The position numbers and the translations under genes were made by a program. Of a stretch of DNA of 64,000 nt, positions 24,501-34,780 are shown piece after piece. Source of the DNA: Acestrorhynchus altus. Taxonomy: Eukaryota; Chordata; Actinopteri; Characiformes; Acestrorhynchidae. Below the pieces are notes generated by a model. That model had not been told where the DNA came from. It saw nothing but the letters and a program-made list of their open reading frames with translations, and searched no databases. The DNA lies in assembly GCA_034509495.1 (NCBI GenBank), contig CM067507.1, positions 22,202,213-22,266,212 on the forward strand, given 5' to 3'. Every line of letters starts with the position of its first letter. Within the stretch, counting starts at the first letter, position 1.

Positions 24501-24929
24501 GGAGATCCAGTGACCAGCCTGATGACATGGCTTCTGGGGTAGAAGATAGAGCTGTAATTTCCCTCAGTGCAGTGATAAGGGCATCGACCTGCCAAAACAT
24601 CTCTATAGAAGCTGATACACTTAAATTGCCTGAATATTAAAAGCTTTTTTTCTTGTGAGAGATAAAAAGGAGAAGGGGATTTGGGGGTTAGTTTTTCTCC
24701 AGTGCAGTATTTGGTCCTACATGCTTCACTGTGGCCACTATATAACACAGATTACATGGCAGACATTCATTCATAACAGTTCGACAAGGATTGAGCTTAA
24801 TGTAAATTAACAGGAGGGAAAAAAATCTGAATCTTCTGAATCTCTGTATGTCATTGTTCCCTTTTCACTGACTAATTTCTCATACCTTCTTTACATCATA
24901 TAATTATAAAGTTTGAATTACAGTGATTT

Positions 24930-26300
24930 TTAGAATGGCACAAATTTAGTTTTTTCACATTTTCACAGTTTTTATGGTTTTAAATGAATGCAATTCATTG
25001 AAAAGTCATTCCCTACCATGACAATGTGTCACAAAAATGGCCAACTAACATAATTTTATTGATGATCTTGATAGTGATGATAGCTCAGGAGAAAAGGTTA
25101 ATGAGGAAAAAACAGTTGATTAGAAGAGCAGAATGGTTACTTTTAAAAGGTAGTGGTGCTTTTAAGTTTTCTTCTGTCATCATTGCATTTCATCAAAAGG
25201 GTTTCACAGACATTGCTGCTCATAAGATAGCACTGCAATCAACTATATATTGAATCATCAACAACTTCAAGGGGAGTGGTTCAATTGCAGTGAAGAAGGC
25301 TTTAGGGTGCCCATTCCAGTCAAACAAGCATCAGGACCAACTCTTAAAGAGGATGCAGCTACCAGTTCAGAGCTTGCAGAGGGAAGGTGTAAGTGCGTCT
25401 GAATGTACAGTGAGAAGAAGGCATTTGGAGGATTGCTTTGTGTCAAGAAGGGCAGCAAAGAAGCCACTTCTCTCCAAGAAAAACAGACTGACCGTTATTT
25501 TCTCTGATGAAGCCCAGTTTGGACTGTTTGAGACATCTGGAAATATGATTGTATGGAGAAGAACAGGTGAGTTCTGCCATGAGTCCTGTGTCATACCAAG
25601 AGTGAAGCATCCTGATATAAGTCATGTCTGGGATGCGTCTCATCCAGGGGAGTGGGTTCAGTCAACATTTTGCCTAAGAATGATTAAGGAATCTAAATGG
25701 TATCTAAACATCCTCCAAAAGTAACTTCTCCCAACAATCCAGGAGCAATCTGGAGACGAACAATGGCTTTCCCAGCATAATGGAGCACCATGTCACAACC
25801 AAAAGTGATAACCATGTGGCTCTGTGAACAAAACATTTAAAATTTGGGTCCATGACCAGGAAACTCCCTAGATCTCAATCCCATTTAGAACCTGTGGTCA
25901 ATCCTCAAAAAAAGGATGGACAAAAAAAACCCAGAAACTCTGATCAACTCTTAAGCACTGACTAAGCAAGAATGGATTGTCATCACTCAAGATTTTGACA
26001 CCTGTTAATACTCACAAGCTCTACTCCTCTCCTCCCTCGCAACCATGTAATCAAGAGAATCTGGTCATTTCTCAAAAAAAAAGTTTTTCAAAATAAATTA
26101 TTCTTCAGACTATTTTGCCACATTGGTACATCTTGTTGCTGTCATGCAAAAACTTAAATCTTCGAAAAACCTATTTAACAGGTAATGGAAAAGGCTTCAC
26201 TTTCCATGGAAGTTAATGTAAAACATTTCTATTTGTCTGTTCATACAATGTAAACAATTCAAATTATGTCAAAAAGTGAAAAACATCAGAAATGTATGAA
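24930..26300 (+). mobile_element. Decayed Tc1-like transposon
   Basis: AT-rich leader, a plus-strand transposase relic, then an AT-rich trailer. Possible ends are TTTTTTCACATTTTCACAG at the left and GTCAAAAAGTGAAAAACATC at the right, which share an inverted TTTTTCAC core. No clear TA-flanked terminus remains. Confidence 0.65.
25026..26010 (+). pseudogene. Tc1-like transposase relic, multiple frameshifts
   Basis: Pieces in order: FHQKGFTDIAAHKIALQSTI (helix-turn-helix), SVKKALGCPFQSNKHQDQLL (linker), SECTVRRRHLE and RRAAKKPLLSKKNRL (second DNA-binding part), then VIFSDEAQFGLFETSGN with the first catalytic Asp. A large part between the two Asp motifs is reduced. At 25870-25930 a frame reads NLWSILKKRMD after the position of the catalytic Glu (NPI-stop-NLW), so the Glu codon is now TAG. 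Inactive. Confidence 0.8.
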
Positions 26301-26524
26301 AGTACATTTATAAAAGCCTTTCCCCATAACACATTACAATCAACATTCTTCACATTCACACTCTTAAGCAAAAAGCACCGGCAAATCATGCACAGCATAC
26401 TCTCTACCGTTACTGACTGTCCGCCTGAAGGACTGTATAAAGCACTAGGTTGGGGGTTTCACTCAAGAGAGAGTGCCAAATCTGGGCATACATTTACTCA
26501 CACACACATATACACACTTGATTC

Positions 26525-26715
26525 ATACACACCAGAACAATTTAGAGTAACCAATTGTCCATATGTTTGAAATGTGGACTTACAGTAGTTTGGAGTTCCT
26601 GGAGGAAACCCATGCAGACACGGGAACAACGTGGAAACTCTGCCCAAACAGGGCTTTAAACCCAAGACACTAGTGCTGGGAGGCGAACATGATAACCACC
26701 CAGCCACTGTGCCAC
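26525..26715 (-). mobile_element. SINE fragment (same module as 62822-63175)
   Basis: Read on the plus strand: AATTTAGAGTAACCAATTGTC, GGAGGAAACCCATGCAGACACG, GGAACAACGTGGAAACTCTG and GGCGAACATGATAACCACCC. This matches the antisense of the tRNA-derived element at 62822-63175, more diverged. Confidence 0.65.
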
Positions 26716-26734
26716 GAAAATGGAGGTATACACA

Positions 26735-27115
26735 TCCAGCCAGAACATTAGCACCTCAGACAGGTGGACTTATGGACAATGGAAAGGCAGAAAAATTGGC
26801 ATATCTCCAAAATTGAGTATCTCCAAACCATCAGGCAGGTCTTATTTAGTGTTGCCTGTATACAGTGATAAGTACCCAACAATAATAGCTTAAGAAAGAA
26901 CAACCAGTGAACTGGTGACACGATCATGGGCACCTAAGGCACAATAATGTGATGCATGGAAGTCCTACTGGCCAACTTACAGGATTTAAAGGATCTACTG
27001 CTAATGTCTTGGCCAGATACCACAGGCTGTCTTCAGAGGGATTGTGGAGTCCATGCCTCAAATGGTCAGAACTGTTGTTGTGGCACAAGGGAGACTTATT
27101 CAATATAAGTTATTT
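26735..27115 (+). pseudogene. C-terminal end of another Tc1-like transposase
   Basis: GGCCAACTTACAGGATTTAA then ATCTACTGCTAATGTCTTGG, GCCAGATACCACAGG and GTGGAGTCCATGCCTC form the decayed coding end of a Tc1 family whose protein ends ...LQDLKDLLLTSWCQIP-like. After it comes AAGGGAGACTTATTCAATAT, the usual stop region. The rest of the gene is absent or unrecognisable. Confidence 0.6.
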
Positions 27116-27224
27116 CTGGCAGCAATTTCCAAACTTTCCAAAGTCACTTATTTTCCCTGCAAATGACTGTATTTCTTATGAAGCTCTCACCTCAACTAAA
27201 GCAACAACAAACTAGCAAGAACAC

Positions 27225-27600
27225 AGACAGCCAATTGTGATGCGCACACACTGGGTGTTAGGAAAGCATGGCGTGATTGTAAAGAAATGATTTGATAGGA
27301 CCCATTTTCCATGCCAAGTTTGCTCTCACCTCTGCGGGTCTGTGCTTTTGACAGAAAGGAGAGGAGATGCTATTAGAACATTGTGTTTAATGTGTTCTCT
27401 GTCTTGACAGAGAAGCACTGGCTTTGAGCGAAATGCAAATGTCCATCAGAGAGGAGGAGATGCATCAGCTTAATGGTTGTGTTTACAGGACAGTTACTGA
27501 ATATCAAGCTGATGAAGCGGCTACAGCTGTTTTTAATTGTGGCTCTGTGGCCATCTTCAAGCTCCATGCACAGAGGGGGGATAAACTTCAATAGGATCCA
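27225..27600. promoter_or_regulatory. Candidate conserved non-coding element
   Basis: Non-repetitive block with a POU octamer ATGCAAAT (27433-27440), GATGCATCAGCTTAATGG, CAAGCTGATGAAGCGG and GCTGTTTTTAATTGTGG. Open frames on both strands are short and not conserved-looking. A regulatory role is inferred only from composition and position in the grik2-flanking desert. Confidence 0.3.
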
Positions 27601-30600
27601 ATCAACTGCTTTGCCTTTGCTTTCCCCTCTCTCTCTCCCTCTCTCTCTCATACAAACTCCCACTTTTTCCTCTGTCTTCTCAAACACTTTGTAATTATAT
27701 CCCATCATTTCTGATAAGAAGAGGAACGAAAATATAATGATGCACCAGAAGGACAGGAAATGACAAATGACTCAGTATTGAAAACTTTGGGTTTATCTGA
27801 ACATTGACTACTTCCACACCATACATTGTGTTTTCTTTCCACTTTATATATAAATACCATTGGTAGTGACAATTTCTAGTGATCAGTTAAAGATAATGAT
27901 TTTGCATCACAACCTGTTTCTATAATAGTTAACAAACCTATTCTCAATAACAGAATGCTCTACACTGCACTACATACTGTTAATAAAAGAGCAATCCACC
28001 AATTCAACCAATTACAAAGGTCTGTTGCCTTTTCCTAACTTACACTCCAAGCAAAAATGTTCTATACTGTATTACAATGTGGGATTCTGTGACTCATAAC
28101 AGAAGTAGAACCATTTTAGTGATACATAGAATTTATTATTTTTTTTTTTTTATGGCTGATCTCACAGCCAGAATTTGCATATTGGTCCTTTTTTTCATTC
28201 TGTAAAACAGTTCATTGCTGAAACACAACCTCTACAAAGAAAGATCTACAGATGAGCCATCTCAACAAAACCAATTTTACTGTAATAAAATAAAAACTAC
28301 AAAATGCAATTTGATTATCCTAATCTATACCTAAACCTAACCTTAACCTAGCCTTAGCCTAAACCACAATTTACACCTAATCATACCTCTTTTCTAAACC
28401 TATCCTTAACCGTGGTGAAACGAGTAATTCTTAATTTAATCTAATTAGTTATTTGGGCCATTCATTTGAGCCAATTAATTATTTTATTAATAAGATACAA
28501 AAACTTATTTAAGAGCAGAGATATTTCAAACATTACGTACATTCCAAAACCTAGACTTCAGCTGAGGTAAGTTGCATTTTTTCGCCACTATGTAAAAGAA
28601 GGCTGGTACAGGACTCATGATGTCCACACCAGCGATTTCTGTTGATGACGGCTGGGAATCACAAAACTTTATGTCAATATTTCTGTCATTTCCACTACTG
28701 CTTGCTCAAGCTTGCTGGAGAGAAGGACTGACATGGTTGCCAGGTCTAGCATTTGTCAGTGTTTCTCCAGCAAGCAGCTAAAAAATCTTCCAATTAGAGA
28801 TTTTTTATTGTTTATTTATTTATTTTATAACTTCTAGCATCTGTGAAAGGGGTGTGGGGGGGCTTCTGGGGCTTAAGCCCCATAAACCAACCCCTGGCTC
28901 CGCCCCTGGGTGCAGTCCAAAAATATCCTGCTGTTCCGGATAATCTGCTTGGCATCCAAACTAGCCACTTTAAAAAAGTCTTCCATGAAGGAGATACAAG
29001 GGTATCTGAAGAAGATTTCATCATATAATTTGAGAAGTACTCCTCTTTGATTTGTGTTAAAACACCAGGCTTTTCCTCATTGAGTGGTCTTGGGGAAATA
29101 CATCATAGACAAAGTCATCCTTGTAAAAGATGGATAGCAGGCAGATAGTCCACTATAAGGAATAGAAAATGAGTTCAATGGCTTGTTATGCACCCCCAAA
29201 TTATGGATATTATTGAAAGTGAAATGAGATACTCAATCATGAGATCCTCTTGAGCTGCACTGCATTCAGTTTAATGAGCGATCAGTTCTCCTCACCACTC
29301 CTTAACTTACACTGAGCCAGACTACGGTCACTTCATTATGTACTGCACTGCCTTGTATATGTTTGCCCACAACTGACAGTCTAGCAGATGTTTTCTTCAA
29401 TATTTTCATACTCTCCTTACTTGCTAAGTAGCAATTTGACCAACTTGTGAATTTAACCTGTAATTATTAATCACAATTTCTAGACATAAAAAACTACTGT
29501 TATGGGATAACAAAAAGATCATGCTTTTTTTTTAATAAGAGAATGATTAGTCCTCCATCCAAAGACTCTGTGCAATGAAAGCATTTTGTCACAAAAAAAA
29601 ACATTCATTACAGTTATGCAAAGAAAGTTTAGACTCCTACAGGCTACTGTGATTAATCTGTCTTCTGCATTTCAGAGTCGAGTAGTGGACGAATAGTGGC
29701 CCACTTAATGAGGGCTGAAACCTCCACCATATATCTGTGAGTGCAAATGCACCAGACAGTTCTAGAAAAGCATAGTGTAAAGCCTTTTTGTAGATGAGAT
29801 TTGGATTCAGTATTTTAGAAAATGGAAAAAAAAGCTTGCTGTATGTCATGATTGGACCATCAGTAGGCCAGACATTTTCAGCTATAAGCCAAATGTGCCA
29901 AATAATACAAGAATTTCCATTGCTTCATAGATGCTACATATACCCTTAGTACAGAGTAGAGGGTAGTGGGTGAAACCTTTTGCATTGGTGTAACAATAGC
30001 TCATCATTGTGTACATGCTGTAAGACAAGTGATGAAATGGTACAATGTATTAGAATGAAATCATTTTGCTTGAAGTTTATTTGAAATGTTTTACTTTTAC
30101 TGGTATTTGAACTTTTTCACATTGTTCTTTGTGACATTTTTTCCCTTTTCAAATTCTAGTCTTTTCCATTGTATTTTATTTTAATTTTGTTTTGTGTACT
30201 TATTGTTTAGTTGCAAAAACTTTTGTGCAGGAAAAAGCCACTCACTTTATCTTTTTCTGAGAATTGATGTTTATATTTAAATGCATTTAGATTTTTTTTT
30301 TTTATCAATGGATTAAATAACTTTATTTTACCGTTCACTCAAGAAGGTAAGACTTTCCACTCACATTTGAACAAACAAGGTGAAAAAGAAGGACGTGGGA
30401 GCGTCCTCTAGAAGGGATTACCATGGAGAAGAAGGAGCCACTCTGGTGGGTAGAAGGATTAGCTCACTCAAAATAGGAAGCAAGAGGGGGGAAAGGAAAA
30501 GGCCACATTATCTAGCTTTGGTGCTCTGTGAATGAATATTTCATGCAAAATCTATAATGCATGATGAAAGTTATTAAATTTAACATGCCACCCCACATTT

Positions 30601-31780
30601 ATTTACTACCGTTGTGCAAATGTGTGTGTGTTTGCTTATCTAATAGTGTGTATGTGTGTGCATATTTGTGAGTGCAAGGAAAGGTGCAACACATAAAGTC
30701 TGTCAAAACATCACTGTATAATGTGAGAATCAGTGGTCTAATATATGTGCAGCTATAAACTGCATTACAGCTTAAAAACGATGGATGTTGACTTACTGGT
30801 AGTCCACTTAGGAATCGCCTTAATGTGTAGGCTGTAATGTGTAATGAATACTGTGGCAGACAATCCTGCTGTAGATGGCAGAGGATTAATCACTGGCTAG
30901 AAGTCACTTTGAGCATGTTTTTTAAAAATGAATTTGCAAAATATGTATAACGAGTAATGTTCTATGTTGAGAGAACATGTGCTTTTATCATTTGAATATA
31001 CTGTGTCAAAATGTATGATAAGTGGACAGAAATGTCCCATAATTATTGGAAACTTGACGCATTATCTATAATTTATAACTAAGAATGTTTTGGGTTTTTT
31101 TTCTATCCATGTCTGGTTGTTATATCTTAGATAGACCCCAGCACACATTTGATTGTTGAATCAAAGTTGAAATGATACTCATGTATGTGGTTTTAACATT
31201 TAACTGCTCACAGAGATGAGCTTTTTTAGAAAGCAATGCTATATTTTAATAAGACTCTGGCATCTTTTTGAAATTCTGTGCATTTTCCAGGATTTCACAC
31301 TGATTTCACACCAGGGTTAACTCCTGCAGTTACCACATATTCTCTTTTACTCTTAACAGTTCACAGTTAAACTGTTAATATGCTAGTTCAAATCCCACTT
31401 TCTCACCATCATTACTGTAATTGTAATTATTACCTGCATCTACATGCAACTATGGCTGGATGATATGGCCAAAATGTATATCACTATGATATAACTCCGA
31501 TATTGATATGAACAATGTAAAAGACACAGAGAAACTGCAACAAATGTCCACAAAAGATGTCTACACTTACAAACTTTGGAAAAAAATGACTTTGCCAAGT
31601 CTGTAAGACCTCCTCCATTAAAACTATAATATTTTATAAATGAAAACAGTACAAATAAATCAGTGTTTATCTTCTGCTGAAGGTGGACACTATTCTAACA
31701 ATGCAAAAAGTAACTGAGGGGCTTAAATTGGCAAAAGAAAGAGTATCTCTAAAATCATGTTAAAGAACATTAATACATAA
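27601..31780. other. Intergenic DNA, no gene
   Basis: AT-rich desert. A degenerate telomere-like run (CCTAAACCTAACCTTAACC and relatives) lies at 28325-28410; a GC-rich repeat scrap with GGCTTAAGCCCCATAAACC lies at 28850-28915. No coding frame is supported on either strand. Confidence 0.5.
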
Positions 31781-31781
31781 A

Positions 31782-32050
31782 CCATCCATCCATCCATTTT
31801 CTATACCGCTTATTCCTGTATAGGGTCAAGGGGAGCCGGTGCCCAGCCGGCAACTCTGAGTGCAAGGGCAGGAAACAACCCTACATAGGCTACTCCATCG
31901 TAGGGCTCACACACACATTCACACTAAGGGCCACTTTTAGAGTCACCAATAAACCTACCACACATGTATTTGGACTGTGGGGGAAACCAGAGAACCCAAA
32001 GGAAACCCATGTGAATGGCTCAGGTTGCCAGCTCCCGAAAACTCTAGTGG
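31782..32050 (-). mobile_element. SINE with CCATCCATCCATTTTCT terminus, diverged
   Basis: Second copy of the element at 62822-63175: CATCCATCCATCCATTTTCT, ACCGCTTATTCCTGTATAGG, GTCAAGGGGAGCCGGTGCCC, GGACTGTGGGGGAAACCAG, GGAAACCCATGTGAATGGC. The tRNA-like end (right side) is largely decayed. Confidence 0.75.
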
Positions 32051-32179
32051 TGGGGGGCCCTGCTAGCTAATGCTACCAGCAATGGTCTATAACTGTATTT
32101 AGCATTTATATAAATTATTTTCTAGCTAAAATAACTTAAGTTAATTAACTTAATTCACTCTTACAACCCAAGATCTGCA

Positions 32180-32760
32180 TTTTGAGGGTAGTTACATGTT
32201 GTTTTCTAAGCTTCATATTTCAGGATCAGACTAACCTACAGACAGGATACACATTTAACATGAATTATCAGCAAGTAATCCTTCTCGGAAACCAGCTAAA
32301 ATCTAGAGGATTCCAACTGAATTCCAAATTCCAGTTTAAATGCCAAAGGAGTATTGCAGTGTCCATTTGCTCCTCTGTCCACATGCACATGCCCAACCTG
32401 CATACTGACTCTGGCTGATAAGCTAGAGGAAGGTGGGGTTGATGACATCACTGACCCAGACATTGAGTTACAGAATAAAAGAGAAAATAGGGGCTATTTA
32501 CTGTCTTTTTTTCACACAGTTTTCAAATTTCAGAATAAAAGTTATGAAAAGGGAAAATTGCACACAATGACATTTAGTTTTAATTGTCTTATTTGGACCA
32601 CTGTCAAATATTTTTAAGTTATTAATATAAATATCGTTGTCAAAGTGATTATTACAAATAAACCATCACATTCATTCAATTTTCAGCTCAAAAACACTAT
32701 CATCAATTGCCAACATGATATCAGAGATCTGAAGTGTTTTTTAGTTCTTATATTGAAAAC
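32180..32760 (+). repeat. Dispersed repeat family A, copy 2
   Basis: The most complete copy next to 56385-57005. Shared blocks: AGACAGGATACACAT, CCAGTTTAAATGCCAAAG, ACATGC...CCAACCTGCAT, CACTGACCCAGA followed by TTGAGTTACAGA, and TTTCAGAATAAAA. The open frames in it are not preserved between copies. Confidence 0.75.
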
Positions 32761-32812
32761 AAAAACACAAAAGAATTGCAATTTAAACATCTACCTTGAG
32801 TAGCTTAGGATT

Positions 32813-32871
32813 TCTATTCTATTCTATTCTATTCTATTCTATTCTATTCTATTCTATTCTATTCTATTCTT
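32813..32871. repeat. (ATTCT)n pentanucleotide microsatellite
   Basis: About eleven perfect ATTCT units ending in TTCTATTTTTTTG. Confidence 0.97.
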
Positions 32872-32885
32872 CTATTTTTTTGTGA

Positions 32886-32944
32886 ATAAAAGTTTGTCAA
32901 ACCACTCATCTATAAATGTCTCAATGGCTTAGGACCAGCCTATA
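32886..32944 (+). mobile_element. LINE coding-end fragment, left part
   Basis: Reads as the end of a LINE open frame: KCLNGLGPAY in the frame of TATAAATGTCTCAATGGCTTAG with one stop. It is cut by the Tc1 insertion at 32945 and continues at 34550. Confidence 0.65.
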
Positions 32945-33152
32945 CAGTGGGGAAAATAAGTATTTAGTCAGTCACCAATTGTGCAAGTTCTCCCACTTAA
33001 AAAGATGAGAGAGGTCTGTAATTGACATCATAGGTAGACCTCAACTATGAGAGACAAAATGTGAAAAGAAAATTGAGAAAATCATTTTGTCTGACTTTTA
33101 AAGAATTTATTTGCAAATAATGGTGGAAAATAAGTATTTGGTCAATAACAAA
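32945..33152. repeat. Left terminal inverted repeat of Tc1
   Basis: 208 bp with two GGAAAATAAGTATTT transposase-site repeats. Differs from the right repeat by four substitutions. Confidence 0.95.
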
Positions 33153-33160
33153 AGTTCATC

Positions 33161-34183
33161 TCAATACTTTGTTGTATATCCTCTGTTGGCAATGACAGAG
33201 GTCAAACGTTTTCTGTAAGTCTTCACAAGGTTGGCACACACTGTTGCTGGTATGTTGGCCCATTCCTCCATGCAGATCTCCTCTAGAGCAGTGATGTTTC
33301 GGGGCTGTCGGCGGGCAACACGGACTTTTAACTCCCTCCAAAGTTTTTCGATGGGGTTGAGATCGGGAGACTGGCTAGGCCACTCCAGGACTTTGAAATG
33401 TTTCTTACGAAGCCACTCCTTTGTTGCCCTGGCAGTGTGCTTGGGATCACTGTCATGCTGAATGACCCAGCCACGTTTCATCTTCATTGCCCTTGCTGAT
33501 GGAAGGAGGTTTGCACCCAAAATCTCACAATACATGGCCCCATTCATTCTTTCATGTACACGGACCAGTCGTCCTGGTCCCTTTGCAGAGAAAGAGCCCC
33601 AAAGCATGATGTTGCCACCCCCATGCTTCACAGTTGGTATGGTGTTCTTTGGATGCAACTCCGCATTCACTGTCCTCCAAACACGACGAGTTGTGTTTTT
33701 ACCAAATAGTTCTACTTTGGTTTCATCTGACCATATGACATTCTCCCAATACTCTTCTGGAACATCCAAATGCTCTCTAGCAAACTTCAGACGTGCCTGG
33801 ATATGGACTGGCTTAAGCAGGGGGACACGTCTGGCACTGCAAGATCTGAGTCCCTGGCGTCGTAGTGTGTTGCTGATGGTAGCCTTTGTAACGTTGGTCC
33901 CAGCTTTCTGCAGGTCATTCACTAGATCCCCCCTTGTGGTTCTGGGATTTTTCCTCACCGTTCTTGTGATCATTTTGTCCCCACGGGCTGAGATCTTGCG
34001 TGGAGCCCCAGATCGAGGGAGATTAGTAGTGGTCTTGTAGGTCTTCCATTTTCTAATTATTGCTCCCACAGTAGATTTCTTCACACCAAGCTGCTTGCCT
34101 ATTGCAGATTCAGTCTTCCCAGCCTGGTGCAGGTCTACAATTCGGTTTCTGGTGTCCTCCGACAGCTCTTTCGTCTTCACCAT
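33161..34183 (-). CDS. Tc1-family transposase, 340 aa, intact
   Basis: Catalyses cut-and-paste transposition of the element in the nucleus. Residues 1-50 form the first helix-turn-helix (LSEDTRNRIVDLHQAGKTES, LGVKKSTVGAIIRKWK). A GRPR-like linker RSGAPRKIS follows at 57-65. The second DNA-binding domain spans about 68-125 (ARGDKMITRTVRKNPRTT, KATISNTLRRQGLRS). The catalytic domain has all three acidic residues: Asp153 in WSDETKVELF, Asp244 in IQHDSDPKHT and Glu279 in SPDLNPIEKLW, with 34 residues between the last two (DD34E). The glycine-rich box is HGGGNIMLWGSFS. At 340 residues it is full length for the family. The MVKTKELS start fits the usual Tc1 N-terminus. No stop or frameshift is seen, unlike every other transposase copy in the window. 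Confidence 0.97.
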   Translation of the reverse strand: MVKTKELSEDTRNRIVDLHQAGKTESAIGKQLGVKKSTVGAIIRKWKTYKTTTNLPRSGAPRKISARGDKMITRTVRKNPRTTRGDLVNDLQKAGTNVTKATISNTLRRQGLRSCSARRVPLLKPVHIQARLKFAREHLDVPEEYWENVIWSDETKVELFGKNTTRRVWRTVNAELHPKNTIPTVKHGGGNIMLWGSFSAKGPGRLVRVHERMNGAMYCEILGANLLPSARAMKMKRGWVIQHDSDPKHTARATKEWLRKKHFKVLEWPSQSPDLNPIEKLWRELKVRVARRQPRNITALEEICMEEWANIPATVCANLVKTYRKRLTSVIANRGYTTKY

Positions 34184-34341
34184 AGTGGAGTTTGGAGTGT
34201 GACTGTTTGAGGTTGTGGGCAGGTGTCTTTTATACTGTTAACGACTTCAAACAGGTGCCATTAATACAGGTAATGAGTGGGGGAAAGAGGAGCCTCTTAA
34301 AAAAGAAGTTACAGGTCTGTGACAGCCAGAAATCTTGCTTG

Positions 34342-34549
34342 TTTGTTATTGACCAAATACTTATTTTCCACCATTATTTGCAAATAAATTCTTTAAAAGT
34401 CAGACAAAATTATTTTCTCAATTTTTTTTTCACATTTTGTCTCTCATAGTTGAGGTCTACCTATGATGTCAATTACAGGCCTCTCTCATCTTTTTAAGTG
34501 GGAGAACTTGCTCAATTGGTGACTGACTAAATACTTATTTTCCCCACTG
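34342..34549. repeat. Right terminal inverted repeat of Tc1
   Basis: Reverse complement of 32945-33152 with four substitutions. It contains the mirrored pair of direct repeats. Confidence 0.95.
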
Positions 34550-34780
34550 TATATCTAATATGATGCAGCAATAATAGTTGAGGAGAAGTCTGAGATCATT
34601 AGGAATGAGCCAGTTGTGCCTAAGGTAAAGACTATATGTGGAAAAGCAGCGTTTAGCTGCAGTTATCAGGAATCAGTTGACAGTACATTAGAAGATCTCC
34701 AACACTGAACCCTTTTAAATCCATGCTGAAACTCTCCTGTTTGATGAGGCTTTCAGCTCAGTTTAAAACCGTTAAAACTG
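34550..34780 (+). mobile_element. LINE coding-end fragment, right part
   Basis: Continues the LINE fragment at 32886-32944. With one TA copy and the Tc1 removed, the reading runs GPAY then ISNMMQQ across the join. Later pieces KVKTICGKAAFS fit the C-terminal end of a LINE open frame, with stops and frameshifts in between. Confidence 0.6.

Larger units (their letters stand above)
32945..34549 (-). mobile_element. Apparently intact Tc1-type transposon (1605 bp)
   Basis: The termini are CAGTGGGGAAAATAAGTATT and its exact complement, flanked on both sides by TA. The terminal inverted repeats are 208 bp each (32945-33152 and 34342-34549) with four mismatches and no indel seen. Each repeat holds two direct repeats, GGAAAATAAGTATTT: outer at 32951-32965 and inner at 33125-33139, mirrored at 34355-34369 and 34529-34543. 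This is the IR/DR layout. One uninterrupted transposase gene fills the centre. Near-identical ends and an open gene suggest recent insertion. Activity is inferred, not shown. Confidence 0.97.

Noticed and set aside
28325..28410. CCTAAACCTAACC words resembling telomere repeats
   Set aside because: Degenerate and short; not a chromosome end or a fusion point on this evidence.
33462..34040. A 192-codon open frame on the plus strand
   Set aside because: It is the antisense shadow of the Tc1 transposase gene.
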